Shown: positions 1 to 12,609 of the stretch, one piece after another
Position numbering within the stretch: position 1 is the stretch's first letter
Layout of the letters: every line of letters begins with the position of its first letter
Assembly: GCA_948567375.1 (NCBI GenBank)
Contig: OX419756.1
Coordinates: forward strand, 68,276,333 to 68,340,332
Length of the DNA stretch: 64,000 nt
Direction: 5' to 3'
Origin: Lunularia cruciata
Taxonomy: Eukaryota > Streptophyta > Marchantiopsida > Lunulariales > Lunulariaceae
Position numbers and translations under genes: made by a program
Notes under the pieces: model-generated
The model's input: the letters and a program-made list of their open reading frames with translations, nothing else
What the model was told of the DNA's origin: nothing
The model's database searches: none

Positions 1-1140
1 ATATGCTTTAGTATCTTTTGAGTTGATTTCATAATAGAATATAAATTTGTGGAAATATACTTTGAATATCAACACTAGAATGTTCTAGGAGATCCAAGCA
101 TCTCAAGAGCAAAATCTTGTTGAAACCAAGAGTACAAACTTTCACCAAGTTTAAGTGTCTAGAACTTTAGATTTTTTTGTCAATACTTGATATTGTTACT
201 TCACAATTGAATATCTAACCACCCATTACCTTTATGCTCAATTCAGCTAGGATGCAAATGAAAGCAATTTTTCCCAACCTCTTGAAACCATAAACTCTTA
301 GCATATTATAAAATATCATGATCTTCTCCTACACGTCTATTAAGTGTAGATAGTAGTAGACTTTACCATTCTCTATGGGTTCACTCCAAAGATAGTATAG
401 TGTTATCATTGATGGTGCCTTTTGGGCCTAGTTATAAGGCTTAAAAGGCACAATGACCTTCTCCCACACCTCTATTGAGTATAATCAGTAGTAGACTTTA
501 CCATTCTACATGGGTTCAATCCCAAGATAGTTTAGTATTACCATTGATAGTGCCTTTTGAGACCTATTCCTTGGTCAGTACTTATGAAATGATTATTAGT
601 TCAAACCTATGCTTTGAATTTTGTTTAGATGCAAGTTCTAGTAGCAAGATGATCTTGAACCAATATTATCCCTAAAAGCTGAAGTGGAGTGCATATCTTG
701 TTGCTTGTTTAAGACAATAACATGATTATCTTGAACTTTGCATTTGCCTTGAAATTTTTCCTTTCCAATAGCACAAGAGCTTCAAATGCTGACCTTAAGA
801 GGCTTGTAAGCTTTTATTGTCCTATCAACATCCATGAAGATACTTGCAATAGCATGCAAGAAGGTATATAGTTGTAAAGATCTTGGTCCTAGGTTGCACA
901 TGGTAGTCAAGTTGGAGTTGGTTTCAAATTTCAAAGCACTACTACATTGGTGACTTTGGGCTAAAATTACATGTAAAGTTTCTTGATTAGAATTAAGGTT
1001 GGGAATTTTCATTGTAGTCACATTGAAAACTCAATTCAAGGAGTTTCATATGCACAAGAGAAACTCTTGAAGTGTCTATACTAGTTAGGTAATATTTTAC
1101 AACAAATTGTACTTTTTATTACAAGAAGTAATATATATTG
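1..1140. other. AT-rich intergenic DNA, no gene recognised
   Basis: No open frame here resembles a known protein. The only structure I see is the tandem duplication at 320-590, listed separately. Base composition is strongly AT-rich, like the rest of the first 14 kb and unlike the gene island that follows. The short open frames are the length expected by chance. Confidence 0.5.
320..590 (+). repeat. Two-copy tandem duplication, period about 135 bp
   Basis: The segment starting at 320 (GATCTTCTCCTACACG) recurs from 455 (GACCTTCTCCCACACC). Similarity continues through the TAGTAGACTTTACCATTCT block and a GGTGCCTTTTG block in both copies. The copies differ at scattered positions, so the duplication is not recent. 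There is no coding potential. Confidence 0.75.
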
Positions 1141-1546
1141 TGTTGGTGGGATGGCTTAATCCCATAGTGGAATGTATGGGATAATACAAGAAAGAAGGAA
1201 TGAGAAGATTGTCCTTGCACAACCGGCCTTTCACTTGGCTTGGAGAGGAACTATGCTTAAAATTCTCAAAGCTATTATAGCTCTACCAAGGAATGAGTTC
1301 ACCATTAGACAATTAACCTAAAAATAAGTAGGTCTATCACCCCTCTAAGTTGTAGGTCTATCACCCCTCTAAGCAGTTTTGCTTGCATTGCATATCCACC
1401 CTCAAGATAGCCACCATGGACACAATACCATGGACCATGTTGCAATGCTCTCCATGATTTGGACATCAATGCAATGAGCAAGGTGAGAAGCACTACTTCA
1501 CACAATTACAAAACCCAAAACTTGGAGTTGGACTTTGAATTACTTC
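1141..1546 (+). repeat. Direct repeat copy 1, LTR-like
   Basis: This segment begins TGTTGG and shares long blocks with 1,899-2,279. Shared blocks include GATACAAGAAAGAAGGAATG (with one deletion here), CTCTACCAAGGAAT, GTAGGTCTATCACCC and a segment about ACTACTTCA plus CAATTACAAAAC. The TG start and length near 400 bp are typical of a copia-like LTR. The 350 bp between the copies is too short for a normal retrotransposon. It could be a rearranged or gutted LTR element, or a simple local duplication. Confidence 0.6.
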
Positions 1547-1898
1547 CGGAGGATATACAATTGTTTTCTCCTGAAGCTGATGCAATTGTAGCAGTAGTTG
1601 GAGGAGTTGTATGAGTTGAGATAGATTTCATTGCCACAAGGAGAACCTATGTGGCTATAAGTTGCGATGTTGGTATAGATTGGTTTCTCTAGGTAGAATT
1701 GCTTACCATGAAGGTCTTTCTTGCAATAGTGGTTGAATCTGAATATTTACAAGAGTGCTTGTAGATGGAAGAGGTAGTGCTTCCCCTAGGCTTCAAAAAA
1801 TAATGTCCACACAACATGGAGTAGAATAAATACATCCTGAGCAAGTTGTAGAAAGTAGTGGAGAGGATACATGCATCAATCCATAATGGTGCCAAAAA

Positions 1899-2279
1899 TG
1901 TTGGCAGGTTGGTCTAGTCTCATAGTGGAGAGTAGGAGATGATACAAGAAAGAAGGAATGATGAGATAGTCATTGCATAGCTGGGATTTCACTTGACTTG
2001 GGGAGGAACTTTTGTCAAGATTCTCATAGGAATTATATCTCTACCAAGGAATAGGGTTCCCCCTTAGTCACTTAACCTTGAAAAAGGCTTGTAGGTCTAT
2101 CACCCTTGTGAGTTCTTTTGTCTATGTGGTATATGCACCCTCAAGACACCCAATGCAATGCTATAGAGAGTGCTACAATGCACTCTGCAATTTGGACATC
2201 TTTGTAATGAGTAAGGCAAGGAGCACTACTTCATGCAATTACAAAACTCAAAACTTGGAATTGGACTCTAAATTACTTC
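1899..2279 (+). repeat. Direct repeat copy 2, LTR-like
   Basis: This is the second copy of the 1,141-1,546 repeat in the same orientation, diverged by substitutions and small indels. Both begin TGTTGG. I see no primer-binding site after copy 1 and no target duplication, so the LTR reading is tentative. Confidence 0.6.
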
Positions 2280-5200
2280 ACAAAAGTAAAAAAAGTCAAA
2301 AATCAGAAAGAATGAAGTCTCTTTACTAGTAGCAAAATAGCTTGATCAGTCAAGCAAGAACACTCAATACAATCATCCAAAAAAAATCTTACAACCATGA
2401 TTTGCAATTGCCTCAATCTATAGATCCAATTTTTACATTGAGTAGTCAAATCTGCTTACAAGGATCAAATCTCAAACATGTATCTCCCACAAAAATTTCA
2501 TCCCCTACTCGGAGCACATGCCCACTTATATATAGTTGCCTAAACCATAAAAATATGTTTCTACCTCCTAACAACACTCTACTTGCGGTTGCCACCTCTT
2601 TCATGCACCACACAATAAATGCTTAATAGATCCTTCTTCTAGATTCTCTACACTAAGCTATACATTCCCTAACATAGTCAGCATGCCACATTTAGCCCTA
2701 ATTACTTCTGAATCTTTGTTATTGTACATTCCCATAGGACCTCATCCCATTTCTGATAGTACATGTTGGCCAATAGGTCATTCTCACGCACTTCTCATAG
2801 GATGTTAGGATCTTGTATTACATCTTTAGCCTATACTTTCTCTTTTTTTCACTCTTGAAGAGGACATATCCTATACTTATTATTTTAGCCCATATGTTTT
2901 TTGTTAAGGCCTTTTCACCCCTCAGCATATTGCATAGTCAAAAAGTGAAGGCAATCTATGAGATGAGACTTGATGGTTATGTGAGCAATTTTGGTGAGGT
3001 GAAGGGCTTGCGGGATAGGGCTATGAGTGTTATTGTCTAGTTTAGTAGAACTAAGGCAACTAAGTAGAATGTAGGCTACAATTGGGACTATAGGAAAGTG
3101 AGGAAATTCTAATGATGAGAGTAAGAATCTATCCATGATAATGTGCTTATGGGATTCTTGACTTTGCACCTAGTGGATTTCAATAGAGAAGAAATAAGAT
3201 TAGGGACTACCAACGGATTAGGTTAGGGATTCTAGACAAGATTAGTGATTTATGAATTGAAGATGCAATTTCCCTATTTTTGGATTGTAGTAATAAAGGA
3301 AGGTTTACATTTTGATGGTCACATTTCAAGTTTTAGTGATTCTTGAAGTAGATTCAAGGTTCTAAAGAGGGACCTACATCTGCAGATTTCCTTGGAGTGG
3401 CAATTGAGGTCATGCATGGAGCCCAATTGGTGATGGAAATTTGACTTCTATGTAAAGTTAGGGAAATTTGACTTTTATGTAAAGTTGAATTTGGAGGAGG
3501 GATGAATTATTTTGATCAAAAACAATCCGTCACATATCTTTTATATATGTCCTTTCTTGTTCTGTAGTCTTATATGGTCTTCCCTTTTTCTTCCTTTACT
3601 TTTTTGGATCCATAGTTTTTGCATTTGTGTTTTGATTATGTATTTTCTTTTGTATTCTCATATGGAGAAATTCTTGTAGTAGAATAGCTTATGATCACAC
3701 CACTTTGTTCTTAGGCATGAGGACTTAGAAGAACTACCCTAGGCAATGCTCCTCAATTTGGATCCTTAGCTCCTTTACATATGATTAGGTAGTAAATCCC
3801 ATTGTCAACTTTTTCAACACAAATCCATCATAGCCTAGGTTCATCTCAATGGAGTTCTTCTTCCATTCCTTCTCATATCTATCATATCCTCTGCCCTCTC
3901 CAAGGTAGTAATCCTCATAGGTTGATTCTTTTATAGAGGATTCCATATTTTCTGCACACCCATTCTTGATCTTCCTACCACAACCCTTCTCCTTAGCATT
4001 ACAATCCAACTACCACTACAAGATCAAATCCTTCTACTTATGGCATTAATAGATCCATACATACTACTACCTCATAGGTGATCCATACAATATTTCTTGG
4101 ATTTTCTATGGGTGAGGAAAGCTTAACACAACACCATGAGAGATCTGAATACTTAAAAATGAGGGCCAAGGCCACTTCATCTCCTACTCAAAAAGACCCT
4201 ATTTGTACTCCCGTTCTCTTTATTCAAGCCTCACCAAACTTATACTCATGGATATGCTCTCTTGACCACATCTAAGTATTCTATTAAGTTTACCTAGATA
4301 ATAGGATCATTATGATTTTACATCATCTAGTGGGATCCACACTCTCCTTATTACTACAAGTTATCCTAGCAGATGATACAAGAAAGATGTCTTTACTTGG
4401 ATCTTATTAGATCCTATTCCCATAGTGAACTCTACTCCTCCTTAGCCATGGAGGAGCATCAAGATACCATGAGGCTACCTCTGATTGGTTTTGCATGGAG
4501 GTTGTTCAGCCCTACAAGATGAGTACACAATCCAACCCAAGCAATTGTTACAAGGATCACAAAGTCTCCAAAGTCCCATGCTTGACCTCCAAAGCATTGT
4601 AGTTTGCATTGCTCATTGATGCTTAGTCAGGTAGATGAGTATAGATATGCAATACAAGTACTATAACCCTCTAGACTAACACTCTTCCTTATAGATACTC
4701 TATTTTCCTTACAAACTCTCCATCACCAATCACTTGTGACCTTCAATCTTTCCTCTATCATCCAAATCAGGAGCTATAACTTGTAGAGTCCTTCTTTCCT
4801 CATGCTTTACTCCATTCTCCTTGTTTCTCAATAGATGTGCCTTAAGGATTGATTTTTGACACCTATAGGATTATTTCTCCTCTAATGCATTAGACTCTAG
4901 CTTCTTTCTTCTCTTTTCATTTTATCAATGCATTACCTCAAGTCTAGTGCCTCTTAGAGTTGCTTCTTTGTTTAGTGCATCTTGTCTCCTTTCTCTCTTA
5001 AAAGAAGCATCTGATGTTCCCCATAATTATTAGGGATGCTTTCATATGTTTAAATTCATGTACTATTTTAACAACTTTGACACTTCTTTTTATCCTTTTT
5101 ATCTCCACATCAATATGCAGTGGCTATTCCAAGAAGTTGTGTGTGATTATTGGCATATAAACTTCCTTGGACATCCAATTGCATGGTTGTCCAAGTTGAT

Positions 5201-6335
5201 TCAAATGCCTTCAATACCATTTCTCTTATCTAGCTTTGTTTTGTGCTCCTTGCTTAGAAGGGGATTAGTACCCCTCCTTAATTATTATTATTGTGTGCTC
5301 TTCTTATGGCATTGAGAGACCTTTGTTGTATTGAAATCATAATCTCATAAAGGAACATCTTGCATCTATCAAGCATATAGAACATAGAGATCTCTTTGGG
5401 AGGTCTTTATTTGCCATAGCCCACTACATAGCTTTGCGGAAGGTTGCATCCACTTCCACTTCTCAATCATAGCTCTTTCTATCCTATTTAGATGATACCT
5501 ATAACTTGGGCCCTTTGGAAGATGTAGTTTGAGCCTTGTTTGTGTTTACACTTTGCATAGAGACCTTGGATTTATGAGGCTCTACTTGTACATGAAGGTT
5601 TGGAGTTCATGAAAAATCTTCATTCCATAGAACTTCCCACAAGTGTTTTAGTTCCTAGTAAGAGGTCTGAAGGTATTGGGTTTTCTTCTAGGAGAGGATA
5701 ACTTTTGTTGCTTGTTTATCTCAAATATTTTGGTTTAAGATCCAACCTATGTTCATTTACTCCTTCAATTAGGAAACACAGAAGTTGCATATTATATTAT
5801 CTCAAAATGTTATGTTCTTAGAGCCTCTTATTTTGTATTTTCATACTCATCCATAACAATACTTCTACCTAATCTTTGTATGTTTGATGATATCATTATA
5901 AAAGACCAAGAAGAGAAATATGAGAATGGAACATCACACTAGAACTCTCAAATGAGAGAAACTTTAAATGCCTATTATGAGCTAAGGATTTGGTATTTAT
6001 AAGAAAGCTAAGTACAAGATTTCTAAGAAGATTCCAAGGAATGTTCCTTTTAGAAGTCACTTTCTTGGAGTTCAAGCCAAGCTACTTATCTACTTGGCAA
6101 ACAAGCTACTCACATCTTGAGAAATTTCAAAAAATTTCTCACCAAGAAGCTTCTTAGATACTTTTAGGACATTCTAGCAAGAAACTTCTAATGCTTCTTA
6201 AACATTTTTATCATTCCTATATTATGCTAATTTTAGGAGTTTGGGCTTGAGTGGTTCTTCTGCTACTAGATCGGTTCTTACAAGATGGTCAACCTTTTTT
6301 GCTAGCACCTATCATGACAATAGATTCAAGCACTT
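2280..6335. other. AT-rich gene-poor DNA, nothing recognised
   Basis: Both strands were read. Open frames are short, have no recognisable motifs and are interrupted often. No tRNA, rRNA or retroelement motif was seen. It is probably old, decayed repeat sequence. Confidence 0.45.
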
Positions 6336-6758
6336 ATGATTTTTAATCACCATTTTTTTGCTCATGAACTACTATTAGGTCCTGCATGCATAATCCTCTT
6401 TGTGTTTATTGAATTTCTATCACTAGACTCTAGGAAGATTCAAGCAAATTTTAGTGATCATATGCACATTCACACTCTTACTAATACATTCACTAATGCA
6501 CCTTTACTTGATAGAGCTAGGATTCTCTCTTGTAGAGGAAAAGGCTTTGGAGCTTTGCTCCATGGCTTCATTTTGATTGAGTACTTTCACTTTTTGTTTA
6601 AAGAGTTAACTGAGCCACTTTGCTTGTATTTGGGTTTACCATATCTAACACTATTAGGGCTATATGATCAATGTGCTTTTCTATCTAAATATGATATGCT
6701 AACATATACATTTTATGATGTGCCATGGGTGGAGAGTCCACTAGAGTTCATAATGTAA
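6336..6758 (+). pseudogene. Possible fragment of a retroelement-derived protein
   Basis: A 140-codon open frame is the longest in the first 8 kb. Its middle, including RARILSCRGKGFGALLHGF and later LCLYLGLPYL, resembles a pattern I associate with plant retroelement-related hypothetical proteins: an R-A-R-L-x-S-C/S-G-x-G-x-x-A-W-L stretch followed by a leucine-rich R-x-x-LG-x-P segment. The resemblance is partial and from memory of the pattern. The frame has no start context or neighbours supporting a real gene. It could also be chance. Confidence 0.3.
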
Positions 6759-8164
6759 TTGGAGATGCAATAAAATAAATATTGCAATCTATTACATCCC
6801 AAGTACACATTGAGTGGTGATTAGATCTACAATTACTTTTTTTCTTTCCCCCTTGTCTAGCAAGGGATAGTTTTACCTTATTTTTTTTATCTCTTTTTCT
6901 TTTCTTTCTTTCTCTTTTTCTGACCTTGTGGTAGTTTCCTTATTTTTCACTTCTTGATTCTCTTATAAACTTTATTATTTCTTATTTTGAGGTATATTAT
7001 TTTGCCTTTTAGCATTTCTTTTTCTTACCCACTTTTCAAGTATGGTGTATTAAGTTATAACAAAACCATTAGTGGTTTCTCATTCTTGTATTCAAGCTTA
7101 GAGAACATGTGAACCCAATGAAAACAAGTGTATAATTTTCCAAATGAGTATGTTTACACAATATAAGCAGGTGCTTGCAATCCTATCCAATGATATAATT
7201 GCAAGGATTAAATAAATGGCATACATGATTTAGTCAAGACTGCACTAATTGAGTAGGTACAACATGTATCAAGTACATATATCAAAGTAGTATAGTGTCA
7301 TTTTTTCTAATTTACTTAAGCCAATGATTCTGAAAGGAGATTTCATTATATTGTATTTATTTGGTTGGGGACTTTTAAGGTGTATCAACTTTGTTTGAGA
7401 CCCTCTTGAGAAATTAAAAGAGAAAAATGACTAACTAAGGAATTTCAAACATATTTCATTTAATTATATGATAATATAATATATTCACCTAAAATCAAAT
7501 GTAGTGCAAAATAAGAATACAATGTTTTGTAATCTTGGAGCTATGAAGTATCGTACTTGAAAATGCTCATATTCATACCACAAATGATGACAACCATAAT
7601 GACTCTATCTTTAAAGCTCCTTGATGACCATCCTTGATGTTCATTTTTGTCTCTTCTCATTGGGATTTGGACAACAGACCATCCAAAACTAAGGCTAATT
7701 ATCGTTACCACCTTTGCAACAAGCAAATTATAATGACCATCAACAGTGGATCCATCAACAATTGTCAATCAATAGTGGCCTTTGGATTGATAAATATCAT
7801 GATTACCATAGGTACTCATCCAAATTTAGTGGATGTATCAAAATTTTGCTAAAAAGTGGTTATCAATTATGAAATATTGCACATGTCTTCCATTTAGACG
7901 TAAGCTTTGGTTCCTTGTTTGGAAATAATTCATACAATCAATAGTAAGGATGATGAGTCAAGGAAGAAATATTTCATGCATAATCCAATCACATTATCTA
8001 AATGAGAAAATCTAATTGAAAAAAATCCGTAAATTAACAATGATCAATTAATATTTGATCATTGTTCTTGGGCAATTTATTACATGTAGTGTCTCAACCA
8101 TTTGGTTCCAAATGTTGTCTTTGGCAAGTATGTTATTTTTTACTTTGATGCTACCACTTACCTC
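6759..8164. other. AT-rich intergenic DNA left of the MULE
   Basis: Low-complexity T-rich stretches occur around 6,840-7,030. The remaining sequence has only short frames with no recognisable protein. No regulatory motif can be supported. Confidence 0.45.
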
Positions 8165-10196
8165 AAGTAGATGGATATATTTTAGAGAATTGATATTTGC
8201 CTCTCATGTTTTTTGTAGTTGTACTTCACCTCTTAGATTAAGCCAATTAGTGAACTTCCCAAATTCTACACAAAACTACAACCAATTAAGAAAGCTTTGC
8301 AAATTCAATTTACACTCCAACCAATAACATGATGAACTATAGTAAACTCAATGCTTCTAGTTCACAAACTTGGTGAACTCTAATCCACAAACACAAAAGC
8401 AAAACATTTCCATAGAAGTTCCTTGCTAAGAGTGGAAAGCTTGTGTCCATGGTAGAGTGTTATATCAAAAACCATGTCAAACAACCAACATAACATAGCA
8501 TGTTTTTAGCAGATGAAGGTCACCATTGAAACTCTATGTTGTACTTCAATCTACAAAGAACAAGATGCACATCAAATAAACAAATCATTAGCTTCAAATG
8601 TGACAATTAATTTGATTTGAACTACTTTCACTCATTGTAGAAAGTTTAAGGACAACCCAATTTAATTATCACTTCCTCTGTTACCTTGTATGCTAGAAAT
8701 TTAGAACATTTTATGGATGTTAACTATATATTTTTTATCACTCCTCTGGTCTACTATAGGAGCTAAGTGAAGGAGAAATTTCTTATGTAAAAATCTTTGA
8801 GAGCCTTGTGCTACTCTCTCCAATCTTTAGAAACATAACTCTTTAATTGTGGAAGTCAACCTACTAATACCATGGGATTATTTGTGAATTGAATTGGTTC
8901 TACGGCTCAATTGAAAGCCGTGAAACAATTCTAGTTTTATGTGATGGCTTAAAACTAGAATTGGCACAATATCATGAAGTAGAATCTTTTTCTCAATTTG
9001 GTTTCTTTGTTCCACATTATTATGAAAAAGGCACTATAACAACAAACACAACATGTTTGTCTGAATCTTAAGCGTTTTACATGTTTATGTGTGTTGGATA
9101 TTACACTACTCTTGCCTAATATATTGATAAGAAATTTCAAGCTAATAGTACATATCATGAAATTTTGTAGTAATATTCATACCACCAACAACTAAAAAAC
9201 CCATCTTATCATTAAGCACTCAACCTACATTATATGTTGCTGCTTCCATAGCTCCAAAAATTGGTATTTCATACTATATAGATAGTTTTTGTTGTTAGCA
9301 TTTGTATCAAATTTGTATCAAATTTGTATCAAAATGGTGGTGGCTAGAAACTCTAGGTTGTTAAAATATACCAAGAATGAGGTTTGACTCTTTGATCCAA
9401 AAATAGACCTGGCTAGGTCTCTTCCTCAAACCTGTCATTGAATGAGATGACATTGTGTTTGTACAACATAATAAGTCTTAAATTACAAAATCTTGTTCCA
9501 AGGTAGACAACTCCTACCCTTGAAGTATACTAGATATTACACTAGTCTTGCATAATATATTGATTAGAACTCTCAAGCTAACTTTATATATTGTAAAATC
9601 TTGTAGTTATATTCATACCACCCATAATTGAACAACCTATCTTCTCATTTAGCACTTAGACTGTATGTTGTTGCGTCTTAGCTCCAAGAATTGGTTTTTC
9701 ACATTGTGTACACAACTTTTGTTATTAGTGTTCATATCAAATTTGTATTAGGACGTTAGTGGCTAAAAACTGCATGTTACTAAAATATACCAAAAATGAG
9801 GTGTGACTCTCAAATCCAAAACTGAAGTTTGCTAGATCTCTTCCTCAGATTGATTATTTGTCAATGACTTAGATGACAATGTGTTTGTATAACATAATGA
9901 ATGTTAGATTATTAAATCTTGTTGAAGTGTAGATAATTCCTACACCAAAAGACTTTACTATTTACAATCAAGTGCACATATGCTTTTTTAGAATACATTG
10001 GAAATTCATGATCATGCAATATATTTAAGTGATTTTGAAGGGTCAACCACACATGCATGCATGACACTGAGCTCAACTCCTAAATGTTCCCATGCACATG
10101 TTCAATAACTATATGATAGTAGATAACTTTTAGTGATACCATGTTCTTCAACTTTTATGCTAACATTTCTAGTCTATGTTTATATATTTTGCAAGG
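8165..10196 (+). repeat. MULE left terminal inverted repeat
   Basis: This matches the reverse complement of 12,610-14,487 throughout, with many substitutions and indels. Inside it, a unit of about 450 bp is present twice in tandem (near 9,060-9,500 and 9,520-9,960). Each unit contains a TTGGATATTACACTA-like start, ATTCATACCACC, a CATAGCTCCAA-like block and AAAATATACCAA. Subterminal tandem units are common in MULE and foldback TIRs. Confidence 0.75.
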
Positions 10197-10207
10197 TAAT
10201 CCAATGG

Positions 10208-12378
10208 GCATAAGTAACCTTACAAGAAGCACAAGTTCAAGCAATGCAACTCATTCTCTTGTAATTCATCAAAGTATGCTTCTTCTTGTACCTCAACTTG
10301 CACATTATGAAACACTTGAGAGTGCTACCAATGATTTCAAAAGATTTGCACTTGCAAATGGATATGCTCTGAAAGTGCAACATATAAACCATTGGAAATA
10401 GAACATGCACCTATGAAAAATAGAACCTTAACTTGCATTCATGGTGGTAAGCTAACTAGCCAAGTGCATATTCTTAGCACCTTTACACTTTGCCAAGAAT
10501 GCTCTTTCAACCTTATCATTTGCAATGAGAGGAGTGCCAAATTATGGTACTTCAACATGATTGAAGGAGAAAATAACCAAAAATTTATGGACAATGTGGA
10601 GGCTTATCCAACTACAAGAGCTCTCTTTATCATGGATGTTAAATCTATTCACCATTTGACACGCATTGGTGCTACACCACAAGTTGTTGTGAGTGCACTA
10701 CAAGAACATGATGCCACCAATCTCTCCACTTTGCAAGACATCTATAACATTAAGAAGGCCATGTAGCAAAAGTTGTTGAATGGCATAAAAATAATCATAG
10801 CCTTTGCTTGACATCTTGATACTCCATGAAGTCAAGCACAATATTTTACATGATGAAGTTTGTGATCTTACTTGTTTATTCTATTTGCCAAACTCAGCAA
10901 AGAATATCATCAAGCACTATTCTACTTACAATGTATTTTTCCTTGATAGCACATACAAAACCAATCAATATAAAATGCCTTTGCTACATGGAATAGGTGT
11001 TACAACAGCCAATGAAACTTTTACCCTTTTCTTTTGCTTTATGCAGTTTGAGACTAAGGAGTTTAATACATGTGCAGTACCCAAGTTGGAAATTTCTTTG
11101 AGTTCCACTTGTTCAAATATTATGGTGATCATGAAATACCACTTATGAATATATTTCCAAGTGTCATCTTTTTAATATTTTTGGATGCATCTACTATCTT
11201 ATGTATTTGGCATAAAAAAAAGTGTTTGCTAAGAAATGCTTGGCTTTTCATTGAAGTGACACTTGGAAGGAGTTCTTGAGTACATGGACAATTATCATCA
11301 ATTCTCCTTCTGAAGTAGAGAGATGAGAAATGTATGGATCAACTCTTCCAAAGTGTCCCAATAGTAGTGTTTGACTATTTATCCACAACATGGCTTTGCT
11401 ACAAAAAAAAATCTATTCTAGCTTGGTTTGTTGCATGAAGCATTTTGGTATACTACCACATCAAGAGTGGAAAGTACACATGCCATGGTAAAAAATAGCT
11501 CCAAGTATCTATATAAAATATGCTTGGTGTTTGCTTACTCCTTGAGAGAGCATATGATGAACAAAAACAAAATCTTAATCAAAACAATTAAGTGTTAGAT
11601 ATGCGCATTAGAGTTGAGTATAACCCTACCTTGTAGTCAAACATCACCAAAAAATTCTCTCATCATGCAATAAAGAAGGCCTTGATCCAATACTACAAAT
11701 CTTTGTTGCCTAGTGAACCATGTAGTAATATGTTCACATTGACAATAAGCATACCTTCTAGCCATCACATTAGAAGAATGTTGGTGCAAGATCCCCCTTG
11801 CATCATTTTCTATTGATGACTTTGAGTAGCATTGATGGTTAAATAACCAATACCTATTCTTCTAGCTGCTCTTGCTATACACACACCTTTGAGTGAGTTC
11901 ATAGCAAAGACTAACATTGAGATGAGATGCTTATGCCACATCAACATCCTCTCTTTTTGGGTGTCCTTGAGAATGTTGTTGACCAAGATTTGTAAGTTCA
12001 AACTCCAAGGATGGGTATGACACATGATAGACCTTTAGGATCAACAACATGACATAATAGATTTGCTTTTGAATACATTGAATATCAACATGGTTTGCAA
12101 TCACAACAAAAATTGCATCAAGAACAACAATCATTGTAGATACTATGCCATTGTTGGATTTGGCAAGGGAACCGGTCACAATTCAAGAACATGTCCTCAA
12201 TGTTATATACTTGCACCATTGTCTAAACCATGGTCTGATAAATATACATTGCAATCTAGCATTCAAAATGTAGTGCAAAATGACAGTTTATTTGATCAAT
12301 TGGATGAGAATGTAGATATATGCACTTTCACAATGCCTAGTATGCTAGTTGAGCTAGGTGAAAGTAGTTGTAGTTAGA
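10208..12378 (+). pseudogene. Broken FAR1/FRS-like MULE transposase
   Basis: The remnants lie in several frames. The first block is 10,208-10,400, with a FAR1-like N-terminal phrase about a sequence 'FKRFALANGYAL'. The next is 10,392-10,766. The best block is 10,804-11,100, with FLDSTYKTNQYKMPLLHGIG followed by VTTANETFTLFFCFM. That is the signature of the MULE transposase core, whose first catalytic aspartate is the D of the LDSTYKTN phrase. A weak 'DTWKEFLSTW' phrase lies near 11,255-11,290. A C-x(n)-GHNSRTCPQC zinc-finger-like end lies near 12,140-12,205. Multiple stops and frameshifts separate the blocks. In intact elements the protein binds TIRs and catalyses cut-and-paste transposition; domesticated relatives (FHY3/FAR1) are transcription factors. 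This copy cannot encode either. Confidence 0.75.
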
Positions 12379-12609
12379 TGCACTAAGTGAACCAAGTTCT
12401 AGATAAATGTAAGCTTTGTTATTTGTATGATTTAAGCTTGTCTATTGACTGGCTATATAATCTAAATATCTTGTTTATTGATGTAATGTGCACCACGCTG
12501 GTGCATCTTGTCTTTTGTAGACTAAATTATTTTCTCTTGCTCTATGGATGTGTTGTGCACTACTACTCAGAAGAATAATCTAGTGTGTTGTACATACTAG
12601 ATTATCCTT

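Noticed and set aside
11931..12179. Minus-strand frame within the MULE as a separate gene
   Set aside because: The plus strand here carries transposase remnants including the GHNSRTC zinc-finger end, so the minus frame is a shadow.
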